A DNA stretch of 36,816 nt from the IMG/VR virus record IMGVR_UViG_3300027801_000067, positions 1 through 36,816 of that record. One strand, written 5' to 3'. Below are positions 8,301 to 18,400 of this stretch, one piece after another (the first letter of the stretch is position 1; each line of letters starts with the position of its first letter). Under the pieces are notes generated by a model that ran no database searches, was not told the origin of the DNA, and saw only the letters and a list, made by a program, of their open reading frames with translations. Made by a program: the position numbers and the translations under genes. This DNA comes from a virus.

Positions 8301-10457
8301 AGCTTGTGCAGGAGTGGCATCAGTTGATAGTCCAAATGATTTAAACCATGCAGCTTTATTCTCTTCTCCTACCCATTCAGTAATCTCTTGGTTTACTCTT
8401 TGTGCATCCTTCTGGATTTGTGCATTAGTTCTTTTAGTTTTTTTAGTAGTTGATTCTATCATAACAGCTGCTTGATTTATAGCTGATTTAATATCATCAC
8501 GAGAACTAAATCTATTAACATTAAAGATCTTTTGAGTACTATTATGAAAGTCTACACTCGCTGGATCAGAAACTATACTGTTAATTAGTTTTTCTTTTTC
8601 ACCTTTTTTAAATCGTGTATTAACTAAAGAACTTTTAACTTTAATAATGGGTGTCATCTTCCCATTTTTATCTATCTTAAAGCCTCTTTTAGCTAAATCC
8701 TTTTTAAACTTAATTGCTTCTTTACCAGTAAGCAAAGTCTCAATTTGTTTTTTAGCTTCTGCTTTAACTTTTTGGACATTCTCTAACTTAGTAGGAGCTT
8801 CAGCATTAGGATCTTTTAAAGATACTACTTTTCCATCTGCATCAACAACTTCAGTAAGTCTATCTTTTTCAGATTTAGGAAAGAATTGTTCTACTTTTGT
8901 CCAGAAATTAGATCCAACTTGATAAGCTTCAGTAGCTACAGGTCTTCCAAGATTAAACAAAGATCTAAACATAAGACCAAAAGCAGGTAGAGTTGCACCC
9001 ATTCCTAATCCTTCAAAAGCTCCATTTGTAAAACTTTTAAATCTTTTCATAGCTTCAGAGTCACTAGGAGCGCCCACAATCCATTTTGTTATTGCATCAT
9101 CTGCTCCCAAGTCATGTAAGAAAGTAAACATCTCATTTTCTTTACTTACAAAAGTTGGGTTTCCTAGAGCTTCTTTTGCTCCCATTACCATTGCAGGATC
9201 TTTAGATGCAGATACTACTTTACTAGCTAACTTAGCTCCTCCTGAAAGAGCTACTCCTTCTGCTGCTGTAGTATAACCAGTTATAGCAGCTCCTACTTGT
9301 GGTAACCATTTCTTCATGAATTGGCTTGTCCAACCAAGCATTTTTCCACCTAGATAGATGGATGATCCAACTTGTGCAAAGGGTTCTACAACCATACCAG
9401 TAAAAGTCTCAGGCGCTGGATCTTTTTTTAATCCCCAACCAGATAAACTAAATACCTTTTGAGCAAAAGCTTCTGCTTCTAGATCTGATGCAGCTCCTAT
9501 TTTAGCTATTTGGCTAATAGGCTCTGACATAAGGATTTCTCCTACAGACAGTATACCTTGTACTGCATCATAACCAATACGATTAGCTACATGACCTAAA
9601 TCATCTATAGCATTTATTACAGACTTACCAGATTCTAATGCTATCCATTGTGCGGTATCTACTGCACCTATCGGACCTTTGTATAATAGTGGTCTATTTA
9701 TATCATTTATTTTATCTCTTAAATAAGCTTTTATTACGGCAGCTCCAGGAGTAGATTTTTCAACAGGAAATCTTTTCTCAAGTTCTATTAAAAGATTTGT
9801 TTCTTCTAATCCTGCTCGTCTATCATCAAGATAAGGATTGATTATTTTTTTATTTCCATGATGATCTTCCTTAATTGTCTGTGGTTTAATGGCTTTATCA
9901 TAAGTTTTACCAACTTCCAAACCTTGAAAGTATCCACCATTAGAATCAAAATCTCCTAGCTTATTCTCTATTTCATTAATTAATCCTAATGCTCTATCTT
10001 CACTATCTTCAGAAGAAGCCACATCAGTTAAATAATCTAATATATGTCGATACTTCTCAGTTGCTTCACTCATTAGTAAAGCAGGAGTTTGAGGTGTCTC
10101 AGGACCTACAGGAGGAGCTTTTTTTTGTTCTAGCTTTGGTTCTTTACTTTTACTTATCTGGTCACTAAAATTCTTAGACCATGCTGTAGCATCAGCTTCA
10201 TTTTCAAATTCCAGAAAATCATCATTTTCATTAGCTAATCTCTGAGCATCTAGAGGACCATACTCTATAGGTACACCTTCCTCATTATGTCTTACTGAAG
10301 GGTATAGACGATGTTTTCCATCTACTTCGCTAGACATAGTATGAGCTTTACCAGCAGTAGGATGTTCATTAGAAGTAGGATCTTTAGCCATCTTCATCCA
10401 ATCAAAATCCTGAAATCCTCTCATAGGATCTTTTAGTTGTTCTTCTACTTCACTCAT
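5331..10457 (-). CDS. Internal virion protein, T7 gp16-like (enlarged)
   Basis: A 1708-residue protein in the position of T7 gp16 (1318 residues), between the gp15-like and gp17-like genes. In T7 this ejection protein forms part of the internal core and is injected into the cell envelope to make the DNA channel. Glycine- and alanine-rich hydrophobic stretches that could contact membrane lie near residues 365-375, 480-500 and about 860-890 (ASLGILWWGAQNGVETYAAA). The rest is largely helical and charged. The N-terminus (TMSSEVDGKHRLYPSVRHNE) resembles a segment common at the start of phage internal proteins. I see no recognisable N-terminal lytic transglycosylase motif such as T7 gp16 carries. 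The start is 3 bases after the upstream stop codon and has only a weak Shine-Dalgarno, so coupled translation is likely. Function rests on position, size and composition. Confidence 0.82.
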   Translation of the reverse strand: MSEVEEQLKDPMRGFQDFDWMKMAKDPTSNEHPTAGKAHTMSSEVDGKHRLYPSVRHNEEGVPIEYGPLDAQRLANENDDFLEFENEADATAWSKNFSDQISKSKEPKLEQKKAPPVGPETPQTPALLMSEATEKYRHILDYLTDVASSEDSEDRALGLINEIENKLGDFDSNGGYFQGLEVGKTYDKAIKPQTIKEDHHGNKKIINPYLDDRRAGLEETNLLIELEKRFPVEKSTPGAAVIKAYLRDKINDINRPLLYKGPIGAVDTAQWIALESGKSVINAIDDLGHVANRIGYDAVQGILSVGEILMSEPISQIAKIGAASDLEAEAFAQKVFSLSGWGLKKDPAPETFTGMVVEPFAQVGSSIYLGGKMLGWTSQFMKKWLPQVGAAITGYTTAAEGVALSGGAKLASKVVSASKDPAMVMGAKEALGNPTFVSKENEMFTFLHDLGADDAITKWIVGAPSDSEAMKRFKSFTNGAFEGLGMGATLPAFGLMFRSLFNLGRPVATEAYQVGSNFWTKVEQFFPKSEKDRLTEVVDADGKVVSLKDPNAEAPTKLENVQKVKAEAKKQIETLLTGKEAIKFKKDLAKRGFKIDKNGKMTPIIKVKSSLVNTRFKKGEKEKLINSIVSDPASVDFHNSTQKIFNVNRFSSRDDIKSAINQAAVMIESTTKKTKRTNAQIQKDAQRVNQEITEWVGEENKAAWFKSFGLSTDATPAQAAALRQYLFEESEHFVTSAKKLHDIIESGVDPTNAEFVEYYLDIYKFLGVMETDIKVAGNIARTLQNRRAILAAPEHVLDNVIAGAKDSGLDGRSTLAVIAKNIGEATDPLQLKNQLTRHSSQYHIFEGAKQTAVNGLLSNVMTQASASLGILWWGAQNGVETYAAAGLNAIGKKLNKHVKDVPFVGRASNALFGTGEGMSFTAANAQMFGRTQALLEVFVGRGHFKMERGAIAAAVKGFKTLDSSSVSRNTHELSDQFVKQGSGVRMTIGKDEWEIGSGINEKMFIDFFGADSGIMKSQAGAYMRLLANTAGLVNSAAGRGLVAQDAFYRNIIERGEMHRLSVLRAESIERNLAKGKNISKGEMAKRIQQRYIQVFNNLPEDIAQKAALIAEQGLMQKKPGVLVRGLEKGKNKTFDWGGHDGNIAQKAVSVAGNIATTYLTSKASFMRTMSNIFKESVWERGPLVIPRVGLSKKQRELWATDEAFRQETVAKFGTGTMMLGIGYGLGSKVAEQGYEYILDVSQLVGSWTGERESLNDGPPGGGTILPSAESIEATTKQVSDSTLYMEGIDAGDPKQRFMRQVRGLQGPEILLKDHNTGKLTSFPLARLDIQKAPLVLGAIIGSYNSQMDEALNLKYMDVDGNMIGNFDEDEVELIKEIRMKTGYAFGNWILDIPMAQGIKDLLHNLPVGFSPVGTGSVSKEVSSFLTEFLNPVNSFYSAARKGVHKTTDQGTFKTFSEDDSDFFIDDVTEEENISLSVGLGTSDIRERRAKRKNLFSTKKGAKWYELIMIADALRDAAENLRIMDVTNVEYPKVGQKIFALVGPGGGMLKNLPNTARNKLERGIKLLALPWYPKEAVRSETIDLITGLGIVYDDPRRWKIPNKNNSGTASKEKIHLSAEQKFVWAVENGELNHQFFKGQKWKDLIHQLDTGMMNHPRWIIKKRIMKETVEDILKTHQEAAFKLMLGHPNNIQLSRDIALQNQVDLIKGN

Positions 10458-10460
10458 ACT

Positions 10461-13400
10461 TTACGAACCATAATTTATTGTAATTAAAGAATTATTTGAC
10501 CAGTTACCACCTTTAGAATACTTAAATACTGGCTTCCCATCAGCATCTCTTGGAGGACCTTTCTTATTACCTCCTTGTCCTTGTTCTTGTTCTTGACTTA
10601 CTTTAGGTTTTAGAGGATTATTTTTATTCTGTGGCATAACATCACCTGCTGATTGAAGATTCTGTAACATAGTACTTTTAAATTTTTTTAATCTTCCACT
10701 AAAAGTTTCTGTACCATCTTCACTTGGTGGTCCACCTCCTAGTGGATGATCGTCACTAGGTGTAATCAACATATTAGATACTTGCTGTGCAAACTCTAAT
10801 CCATTATCATCAAAGCATGTACCATCACCAGCTTTTGTTCCTTCACTACAATCAACAACCATCATATCTTTCATTCCATCCTCTCTTTTTAACATATAAG
10901 GCTTCTTAAACTTAGATACATTATTATTAAATTGTGTTCCAAAATAAGTTCTAATATCATTCCTTAAAACACTACCTTCTCCAAGAGGTAATCCAACAAG
11001 AGGACTACCAGTTTCAGAAACTGATCCTGTAAATATAGAATTAATAATTTGTAACGCTTCAGTTTTAGGCTCAAATCCTTTAGGAGCATCTGGTACTTCA
11101 GAGTTTATTTGATTTTTAAAATATCTAAAATCTTCTGTAGCAAATTCTTTGCCTCCAGGAGGAGTTCCTGTATAATTACTCATAAGCCATGTATGTGCCT
11201 CATCAATCAATCTATTTTTTTCTGCAGGTCCTACTGCATTTCTAATTCCCTTTAGTCTATGTTCTGCTAAACCTAGAAATGCCATGTCAGTTTTTGGAGG
11301 AGGGTCTGTACTTTTTTGATCGTGTTCTTCTTTAGCAACTCTTGCTCGTAGTTTTAACTGGTCTTGAACAGCAGCAGTATGGATAGAAGGATTAGAAACT
11401 TTACCATCTTTATCTATAAATTCACCAGATACTCCTAAACTATCCATAAAGGAATTGTAATCTTCTAAGGTAAAATTCTCTTCTAATGCAAAGACATCCT
11501 CATAAGTTTGTTCTGTTTTTGTTTCTCTGTCTTTTAAAGAATTTACACTATTTTCATGATTAGTTTCGTTTTTTGCTATGATCTCATCATTTGTCTGTAA
11601 GCCAGATAGCTCAGTATATGTATCATCCATTTCTTTCTGATAATTTGTCTTATCTGGATCTTCAGCCATTAAAGCTTGAAACTCAGTATTTTGTACTACT
11701 TCTTTTCTATATTCTAGTAGGCTCGTCATTGCTGTAGAAGCACTATTTTTTATCTTAGGATCTTTTGCAGCTTTTACAAAATCAGTAAGCTTATCACGCA
11801 CCACAGTCATTGAAGAACGGACTTTTTTTCTTACAATCATATCTTCTTCAAGTGCTAAATCTATCTCTTCTTTAGTCTTGTTTTTATCTCCATAAGCATC
11901 CAGGATAGCACTCATTCTAGTTCTGGTAGGTTCATGCTTGATAGCATCAACCCTCGTGGTAAATCCTTCAAGTTCCTCTTTAGTAGGATTAAATTCCATG
12001 TTACGCAACTCCGTTCTCATTGTTGCTTCGTGATCTCCTGCTGTCTTTATCTCTTCTTTTTCTTGTGTTTCTCTTATAACTCCTTGTAATTCTTTTTGGA
12101 AAGCACCTTGATCTTCTGCGCCAACAGTTGAACCATCTTCAAATATTTTATTGGTTTCTATATACGATGTCATATCATCACTAGTCTTTATCTTATTGAA
12201 TAGTGTTCTATGATTAACTATAGCTCTCTGACTAGTTTCTTTCTTTCTCTCTTTAGCAATTTCTTTAGTTACTTTTGCATTTCCTGAATCAATTTCAAGA
12301 ATACGTTTAGTTTGAAATTTGAGTATGTTTTTTCTAGCTTCAAAACCTAAAGATTTATTATTTTTAAGTTCTTTTTTTACTGCTTCCTTTAAAGCTTCGA
12401 CAGTTGTAAGTTGAGCTATTTTACTTTCAAATTTTAATCCAGTTTCTATTCCTTTATCATCTGTTTCTTTATCTCTAAATGCTCTTGTCTTGTCCTGAAA
12501 TATTTCCATATCCCTTGCAGAAGGATTCTTTATCAGTTTAAATTGTTTCTCAGCATCCTCAAAACTTTGATCACCATCATTTACAGCACCAATTAAGTCC
12601 ATAACTTTTCCAGTTGTAGCTGCAGCAGTTTTACCACCTGAGATTGCTCCTAATTCCTTTAGCATGGTAGTTTTATGTGTTACCCATGATGCCATATCTG
12701 GCTGGATCATTCCTTTTTCTGGAACCATATCTATAATACCTTGTGCTATCTCACATCTATCTGCATCTCCGGTTCTGCAATCATTTATTGCATTTCCAAG
12801 TCTAGTTTGTAATCCACCTAGATTCTTAGTTGAGTCATTTTTCTCTTCCTTTGACCAGCTTTTACTATTATCAATTTGGTATTTGATTCGTTTACTTTGA
12901 GCTTCTAAAACTTTTAATTTTCCTACTTTCATCCATGAAGGATCATTACTTTGAAGAACTTTTTCCTGTTCTTTTCCAACATCGGGTATAGACTTAAAGT
13001 CTTTACTGGCTGTTTTAGTATAGTTAGGTAAAATATCTGCTTCTTCAGAACCTTCTGGAGGTATATAAGATTCAGAATTAATATCAATACTTTTAGCCAT
13101 TGAACTTAATTGAGTCATAGATGAATGAAATTCACTAGGCTTAATATCACTTTTTCGTAATAAAAGTTGTACCTGTAAAAGTTTAAAGTCATCTTTAGAA
13201 GGTGGATTCCCATTATCAATAGCAAATTTTACTGCTGCTATTTCATTCAAAGCTTTATTATTTAATTTTATGTCTACTTTTGCTCCTGCTTTTTCTGCAT
13301 CATCTTTAGCTTTTCGTTCCCTATTCTGTAAAACTGTTTTAGCAGCTCTTGCTTCTTTAAAATACTCTTGAAATTTTTTACCCATACCTTTTCCTCTATC

Positions 13401-14411
13401 CGCTAACTGATTATAGGCGGTCGGACTCTCAATCATTTTTAAGGAGTTAAAAATTTCATCAGTAGAGCTTCCATTTGGATCTATTAATGAATACTGAACT
13501 TGTTCAGTCATGTGTTCTAAGACAGCAGTTGTAACTTGTGTGCCAGGTATAAGATCACCTTTTTTCCCTTGAACATCAAACTTCAATCCTTTCCATCCAC
13601 TTACTCTAGCATCAAAATCTCCAATAGTTTTTGGTACTCCCTTAGCATTAAATGAACCAACTACACGATTAGATATAAATACATCCTGTTGTTCTCTTAC
13701 ATGCTCTCTATGCTTTTTTGCGACATGATCTTCTAATTGAGTATAGCTTACTCCTTTTCCATCAGCAGTTACTTCTCCTAAATGTTTAAGTCTAGAGAAA
13801 TTCTCAAGATGTCTTTTCTCTTTATAATTTTGAAGTTGTACTCCAGCAAACTGAATAAAATCCCTTTTAGCTTCGTCTTCAGGATCAAGTCCATCCCATT
13901 CCTCAAAAAGTTGAGCAGTAATACTTTCGGCATTTTCATTAATGTACGCTTGTTCCTCATCTACTTTCTCTTTAGTATATAGTTTTTCGTATTCTTTTCT
14001 AAGACCTGCATTTGCGTGTTCTAAGTTTTTTTTATCTCCAGCAGCGGGTGACCATGATGGATTATACTCAGCAATTTCTGATCCACCACTAGCACTAAAC
14101 AGACTTTTAGCATCTGTTTTATTTTTAAAATCTTGTTCAGCTTTAGCTTTTTTTAGCTCGGCAGCAGCTACTCTCTTCTTAGCTTCCTCTTCTCCCTTTT
14201 GAAGAGTCATCATTTTTCCTCCAGCTTCTGCCCACCTCATTAATCCATTAGCAATTTCACCAGCATTAATGCCTCCCATACCTCCTGCAGAATTAAGATC
14301 TGATTGTCTGATACCAGTTTCATAATTCATTTTGGCAACTCCTCCTGATCTTGCTGAATTAGCTATATCAAGACCCATTGTAGAAGTTTGAACTCCATCG
14401 TTATATGCCAT
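10461..14411 (-). CDS. Internal virion protein, T7 gp15-like (enlarged)
   Basis: A 1316-residue protein in the T7 gp15 position (747 residues in T7), between the gp14-like and gp16-like genes. It is hydrophilic, very rich in Lys and Glu, and predicted by eye to be mostly helical with coiled-coil stretches (for example residues about 80-120, EEEAKKRVAAAELKKAKAEQ). There is no membrane segment. The C-terminal part contains a Gly/Pro-rich linker (EQEQGQGGNKKGPPRDADGK). The ATG overlaps the stop codon of the upstream gene by one base (TAATG). It has the strongest Shine-Dalgarno in the window (GGAGGTGA, spacing about 7). It would be a core/ejection protein that lines the DNA channel with the gp16-like protein. 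Assignment is by synteny and character, not by a motif. Confidence 0.8.
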   Translation of the reverse strand: MAYNDGVQTSTMGLDIANSARSGGVAKMNYETGIRQSDLNSAGGMGGINAGEIANGLMRWAEAGGKMMTLQKGEEEAKKRVAAAELKKAKAEQDFKNKTDAKSLFSASGGSEIAEYNPSWSPAAGDKKNLEHANAGLRKEYEKLYTKEKVDEEQAYINENAESITAQLFEEWDGLDPEDEAKRDFIQFAGVQLQNYKEKRHLENFSRLKHLGEVTADGKGVSYTQLEDHVAKKHREHVREQQDVFISNRVVGSFNAKGVPKTIGDFDARVSGWKGLKFDVQGKKGDLIPGTQVTTAVLEHMTEQVQYSLIDPNGSSTDEIFNSLKMIESPTAYNQLADRGKGMGKKFQEYFKEARAAKTVLQNRERKAKDDAEKAGAKVDIKLNNKALNEIAAVKFAIDNGNPPSKDDFKLLQVQLLLRKSDIKPSEFHSSMTQLSSMAKSIDINSESYIPPEGSEEADILPNYTKTASKDFKSIPDVGKEQEKVLQSNDPSWMKVGKLKVLEAQSKRIKYQIDNSKSWSKEEKNDSTKNLGGLQTRLGNAINDCRTGDADRCEIAQGIIDMVPEKGMIQPDMASWVTHKTTMLKELGAISGGKTAAATTGKVMDLIGAVNDGDQSFEDAEKQFKLIKNPSARDMEIFQDKTRAFRDKETDDKGIETGLKFESKIAQLTTVEALKEAVKKELKNNKSLGFEARKNILKFQTKRILEIDSGNAKVTKEIAKERKKETSQRAIVNHRTLFNKIKTSDDMTSYIETNKIFEDGSTVGAEDQGAFQKELQGVIRETQEKEEIKTAGDHEATMRTELRNMEFNPTKEELEGFTTRVDAIKHEPTRTRMSAILDAYGDKNKTKEEIDLALEEDMIVRKKVRSSMTVVRDKLTDFVKAAKDPKIKNSASTAMTSLLEYRKEVVQNTEFQALMAEDPDKTNYQKEMDDTYTELSGLQTNDEIIAKNETNHENSVNSLKDRETKTEQTYEDVFALEENFTLEDYNSFMDSLGVSGEFIDKDGKVSNPSIHTAAVQDQLKLRARVAKEEHDQKSTDPPPKTDMAFLGLAEHRLKGIRNAVGPAEKNRLIDEAHTWLMSNYTGTPPGGKEFATEDFRYFKNQINSEVPDAPKGFEPKTEALQIINSIFTGSVSETGSPLVGLPLGEGSVLRNDIRTYFGTQFNNNVSKFKKPYMLKREDGMKDMMVVDCSEGTKAGDGTCFDDNGLEFAQQVSNMLITPSDDHPLGGGPPSEDGTETFSGRLKKFKSTMLQNLQSAGDVMPQNKNNPLKPKVSQEQEQGQGGNKKGPPRDADGKPVFKYSKGGNWSNNSLITINYGS

Positions 14412-14950
14412 TAGAACTCACCTCCCATTTGGGAGTCAAATGATTGTGATTTCATATATGCTTCTCCCATACTAAACACTAATCCCATAGGGCCTGGACC
14501 TGATTGGTAAGAAGATCCAGCTATTTGAGCATTAGCATCTAACCAAGCCATTTCCATTCCTTGTGTAATTTCTCTATCTTTGTAGGATAGTTGAAGGTTT
14601 TTAGTATCCATATCCTTTAGAAACGAGTTCTCTCCTTGAAGAACTTGTCCTAGACCTCTTGCTTTAAGAGCATCCGTACTTTGTCCTGATGGACCTGCTA
14701 AGGCTGCTATAGATCCAGATACTCTTAGTTCCTTTAGTCTATTCTGGAGCATAGCATCAGCTTTAATGTCCCTATTCTTAACACGCATGATATTAATATC
14801 AGCAAATGACTGTCTTGCCTGAGACATCTTCATCTTATACTGACTCTTAATAGCTAAATCTTTTCTATACTTTAATGCATTAGCAGCAGAAGCGGCAGCA
14901 TTACCTGCTTGATGCTTCATTAATGCACCAGCACCCTGCATTATCATCAT
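14411..14950 (-). CDS. Internal virion protein, T7 gp14-like
   Basis: A 179-residue Ala/Gln/Met-rich helical protein in the position of T7 gp14 (196 residues), the ejection protein that sits in the outer membrane. N-terminal residues about 1-30 (GAGALMKHQAGNAAASAANA) are small and amphipathic. Residues about 75-100 (LRVSGSIAALAGPSGQSTDA) resemble the SGTALALAASSG-like segment of T7-type gp14 proteins. Several Met codons open the gene (MMIM), and none has a strong Shine-Dalgarno, so the exact start is uncertain by a few residues. The gene ends in a one-base overlap with the gp15-like gene. Confidence 0.8.
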   Translation of the reverse strand: MMIMQGAGALMKHQAGNAAASAANALKYRKDLAIKSQYKMKMSQARQSFADINIMRVKNRDIKADAMLQNRLKELRVSGSIAALAGPSGQSTDALKARGLGQVLQGENSFLKDMDTKNLQLSYKDREITQGMEMAWLDANAQIAGSSYQSGPGPMGLVFSMGEAYMKSQSFDSQMGGEF

Positions 14951-14964
14951 TGCTGTAAAAGGTT

Positions 14965-15453
14965 CTATGCTACCTCCAATTCGTTATATTTTTCAAATTT
15001 AATAAAAGGAATCTGTAAAAATCCGTACTTAATTTTATCTGTGAATGTAAAGTTTAAATGTTTTAACCAAGTTATAGATTCTTTATTCCTTTCGTCTACA
15101 TAATTATACATAGAAGGATAAGTTTCTCCCATGTGATCTATCCAAGATCTACTACTTTTTAAAAAGCTTTTTCTATTCTTCTGTTTCCAAGAATCAAAGT
15201 GTTTAGTCCGTAAAAACCACGGAGTACCTACTCCATTTGGTTCTCCTCCTACTCCTCCTATACCTAAAAGTTCTTCTTTATCAAAATAACATACTAATTG
15301 GTAACTAGTCATTATAGAAGAAAGTATAGCAGTTTTAGGGCTTAATCCTGATGTTGCATAAACCTCATCTATATCTACTTGACACATATTATTAGCTAAA
15401 ATATCTACATATTCTGCCTCAAAAGGCTTTGTAAATTCTTTGTAACTATACAT
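14965..15453 (-). CDS. T7 gp13-like virion assembly protein (GNAT-like fold)
   Basis: A 162-residue protein in the T7 gp13 position (138 residues). The C-terminal half aligns with T7 gp13: the segment YPSMYNYVDERNKESITWLK and then HLNFTF corresponds to the T7 segment containing LWNYVWVGNTSHIRFLKTIG. That pattern is typical of acetyltransferase-like folds. T7 gp13 is needed for correct head morphogenesis and internal core assembly. The start codon is the ATG next to the preceding tail gene's stop. No strong Shine-Dalgarno is visible, so coupling to the upstream gene is likely. Enzymatic activity should not be assumed. Confidence 0.82.
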   Translation of the reverse strand: MYSYKEFTKPFEAEYVDILANNMCQVDIDEVYATSGLSPKTAILSSIMTSYQLVCYFDKEELLGIGGVGGEPNGVGTPWFLRTKHFDSWKQKNRKSFLKSSRSWIDHMGETYPSMYNYVDERNKESITWLKHLNFTFTDKIKYGFLQIPFIKFEKYNELEVA

Positions 15454-15454
15454 T

Positions 15455-18400
15455 TTATGCTACTCGTTGATTCCTTTTGTGTAGAAAGCCTTCCCATTCT
15501 GCTGACATGAACGCACACGGCAAGTACTCATCATTTTCTAATATAATGTTACAGTTAGAACTGTTTGTCATGACGGAGCTTTTGAAGGTTCCGGAGAGTA
15601 GTTTGTATTCTCCAAAAGAAGATGTATTAGTTATCATTCCTGAGAAGTTCTTAGAATAGTTTGTTCTAGGAGTAGAAGATATAGTTACTCCTGCATTAAA
15701 AGTTAAAGTAATAGTAGAATCACTTAGTAACGCATTAGCAGAAAGCTCAAGTAAAGTAGTGGAACCTCCTGTTATAGAAAGAATTGTTGTTCCTGAAGGA
15801 ATTCCTCTTCCTGATACTGGCATTCCTGCTACAAGATCATTGGTATCTGATACTGTTACTGTTGCATCTGAGATTGTTAAAGTACAAGATTCTAAACTTA
15901 TTACATTAGGATCAGGAATTAATATGGTTCCTGGAGTTACATTAACTTTTATATTAAAGAAACCAGTTCTATTGTAAAGTAAGTTAATATTTCTAATCTG
16001 TAATTTAGCAGTAGCTACTGGAAGTTGACTCTCTTTATGAATAAACCTAGAGAACTCATATTCAAAGGTGTAAGGAGTTCCTGCATATACTACGTTAGTA
16101 GAATGAGCAGCTAAGTATTCATTTACCAAAGTTTGAGTTGCGGATGCAGAACTTCCACTTATTTTTCTAGAGTTATCTGTAACATAGACCATGTCGCTAG
16201 GAATATCTGCAAAGTATGGAAGGTGAGCAGCTACATTATTTCCATTTACTAACTTAACTCTCCTATCCAAAAGTACTGCAGTATCATCTTCCATTACTGC
16301 TTCTGAAGAATCTAAGCTTAGGTTAATGTCTTCTAGGTACAGACCTTCAACAGTAGTTCCATTGGATTCATACCTCTTCACAAGTAACTTCAGAGTTGAT
16401 CCTAAGAATGCACAGTTTAGGATGTCTCCAGTAAATGTCCAATGACTCCAAGAGTTCTGAAGTTTATCTGCTCCTTCCCAGAAGTTCTTATAAATATAAA
16501 CTCTTTTAAGATCATCATCAGATAAAACTGCTACCATATCATTGGTAGAACTTACAACCATTGTGGTAATATTACCTTTGATGTACTGTGGTACATGAGA
16601 AGTAATATCTGTTGCATCATTAGTATCTGCAGAACCAGTATCTACAAAGTATTCTCTTACTCCTGAATACTCTCCACGTTTAAAAGGAAAGTAAACAAAC
16701 TTACCAGAAGAAACAGGAGGAGCTTTATTAGTAGATTCAAACTGAGTAACAACATCTACGGATACTGAGTTAGGAGTAAAAGCATTTTGAGAGTTTAAAT
16801 TGAACTGTTGAAAATCTGAGAAGAGTAATAAACCTTGATTAAAGGCAGCAGCATGTCTGAGAATAGAAACTTCATTATTAGATACTGTAATGTCAACAGG
16901 ATTACTATCCAAGAAAGTCATTACAGAAATAGAAAGGAAATTATAGAAGTTTCCTGCTACCGAAAAGATTATATTTTCATCACTTAAAACACCAAAACGA
17001 TTCTTATGAAAAGTAACATCATTTATCTTTCCTCCTGTAAATGATGGAAAAGGATTAGTATCATCATCTCCTGCTTTTCGACTAGACCATCCAAACCTAG
17101 CTGGAGCGCCATAACTTGCTGGAAGCTCTTTTACAGGTTCATAAAGAAAGTATTTATTTTTATCAACTGTATTATCATATAATCTAATTAAACGATGAGG
17201 CATTGTAAAGGTATCAAAACCCAAAGTCTGTCCAGGACCTAAAGATTCTTTCCAGACATCATCTGTTGAATTATATTTTACATAAAAGTCATCAGCAGAA
17301 GCATCTGAATTACCAACTATTTTAACTACATAATTATTAGGAGCGCCTACTGCAGGAAGGTTGGTAAAATTTGTAGTAGTTTTTGTAAAACCTACTAATG
17401 CTCCTCCAGCTTTTGAATCAGAAACTTTAATAGTGAAAGCTTCTTTACATTGAATTTTGATTACAGAAGTTCCTGATTCTTGTGTAAATGCAAACTTATT
17501 ACTGCTTGCAGCGACAATAGCATCTAATCCATCATAGTAAGTATCTCCTTCGTATCCTGCACCTGAAGATTTACCTCCTTCATCTCTTCCTGCTGTAGGA
17601 AGCCAACCTCCAAAACCTTCTACTGCAACTGCAGGAGTGGTAACAGTAAAATCATCCCATCCTTCAGCAACAAGAGTAGTACCACTACTATATATGCTAC
17701 CGCTAGGACCTGCTCCAGTACATTCTCCCCTTCCACCTTTTAGAATTTTAGCAATTCTTGCAGCGGAAGTATAACTTTGATTAGCTCCTGCGGCAGAAGA
17801 AGGAGTTTGAAACCCAACTTTGTAAGGTCCACCACCAGCAGTTATTGTTAAAGATACCATATACTTACTGGAATAATCTCCTGACTTTACAAAAAGCAAT
17901 CCTTCATGAGTATATGCTCCAGTAATTAATCCTGATCCTGTTGCTGATGTAGGTACAAGAGCATCTGTCCATCCTCCAGTTACACCTTCTCCTGAAACTT
18001 TACCATTTGTAGTGGCTTTATTTACTATAGTTTCTTTATTAATAAGAAAGGTTGTATCGGCTACTGTGGTTGCTATTATATTTTCTTTGACTGTAGGAGT
18101 CTCTAGGTAAACTAAATTTGCACTAGTTATATTATTTGTAGTTGTGGTAGGCCAATTACTTACATCTGCGGTAGGTGCAGATTTAACAGGCATAGCACCA
18201 CCATCTTTATCATAAATCTCAAGAGTCTTAACTGCTCCAGAAGTCCTACTGAGAACCATTGTATATTCTTCATCAGCATCTCTACGAATACTATGAATAA
18301 ATGTATCATTCTCTGCAGTAGTAGATAGTCTTGATTGATGTTCAGTTCCAGGTCGTTTCTCTAGACCTCTTGCCACAGAACTCAGACCATTGATCTGTCT

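Noticed and set aside
15221-15235. ACCTACTCC in plus orientation, resembling the promoter core
   Set aside because: Only 8 bases match, it lies inside the gp13-like gene and faces against transcription.
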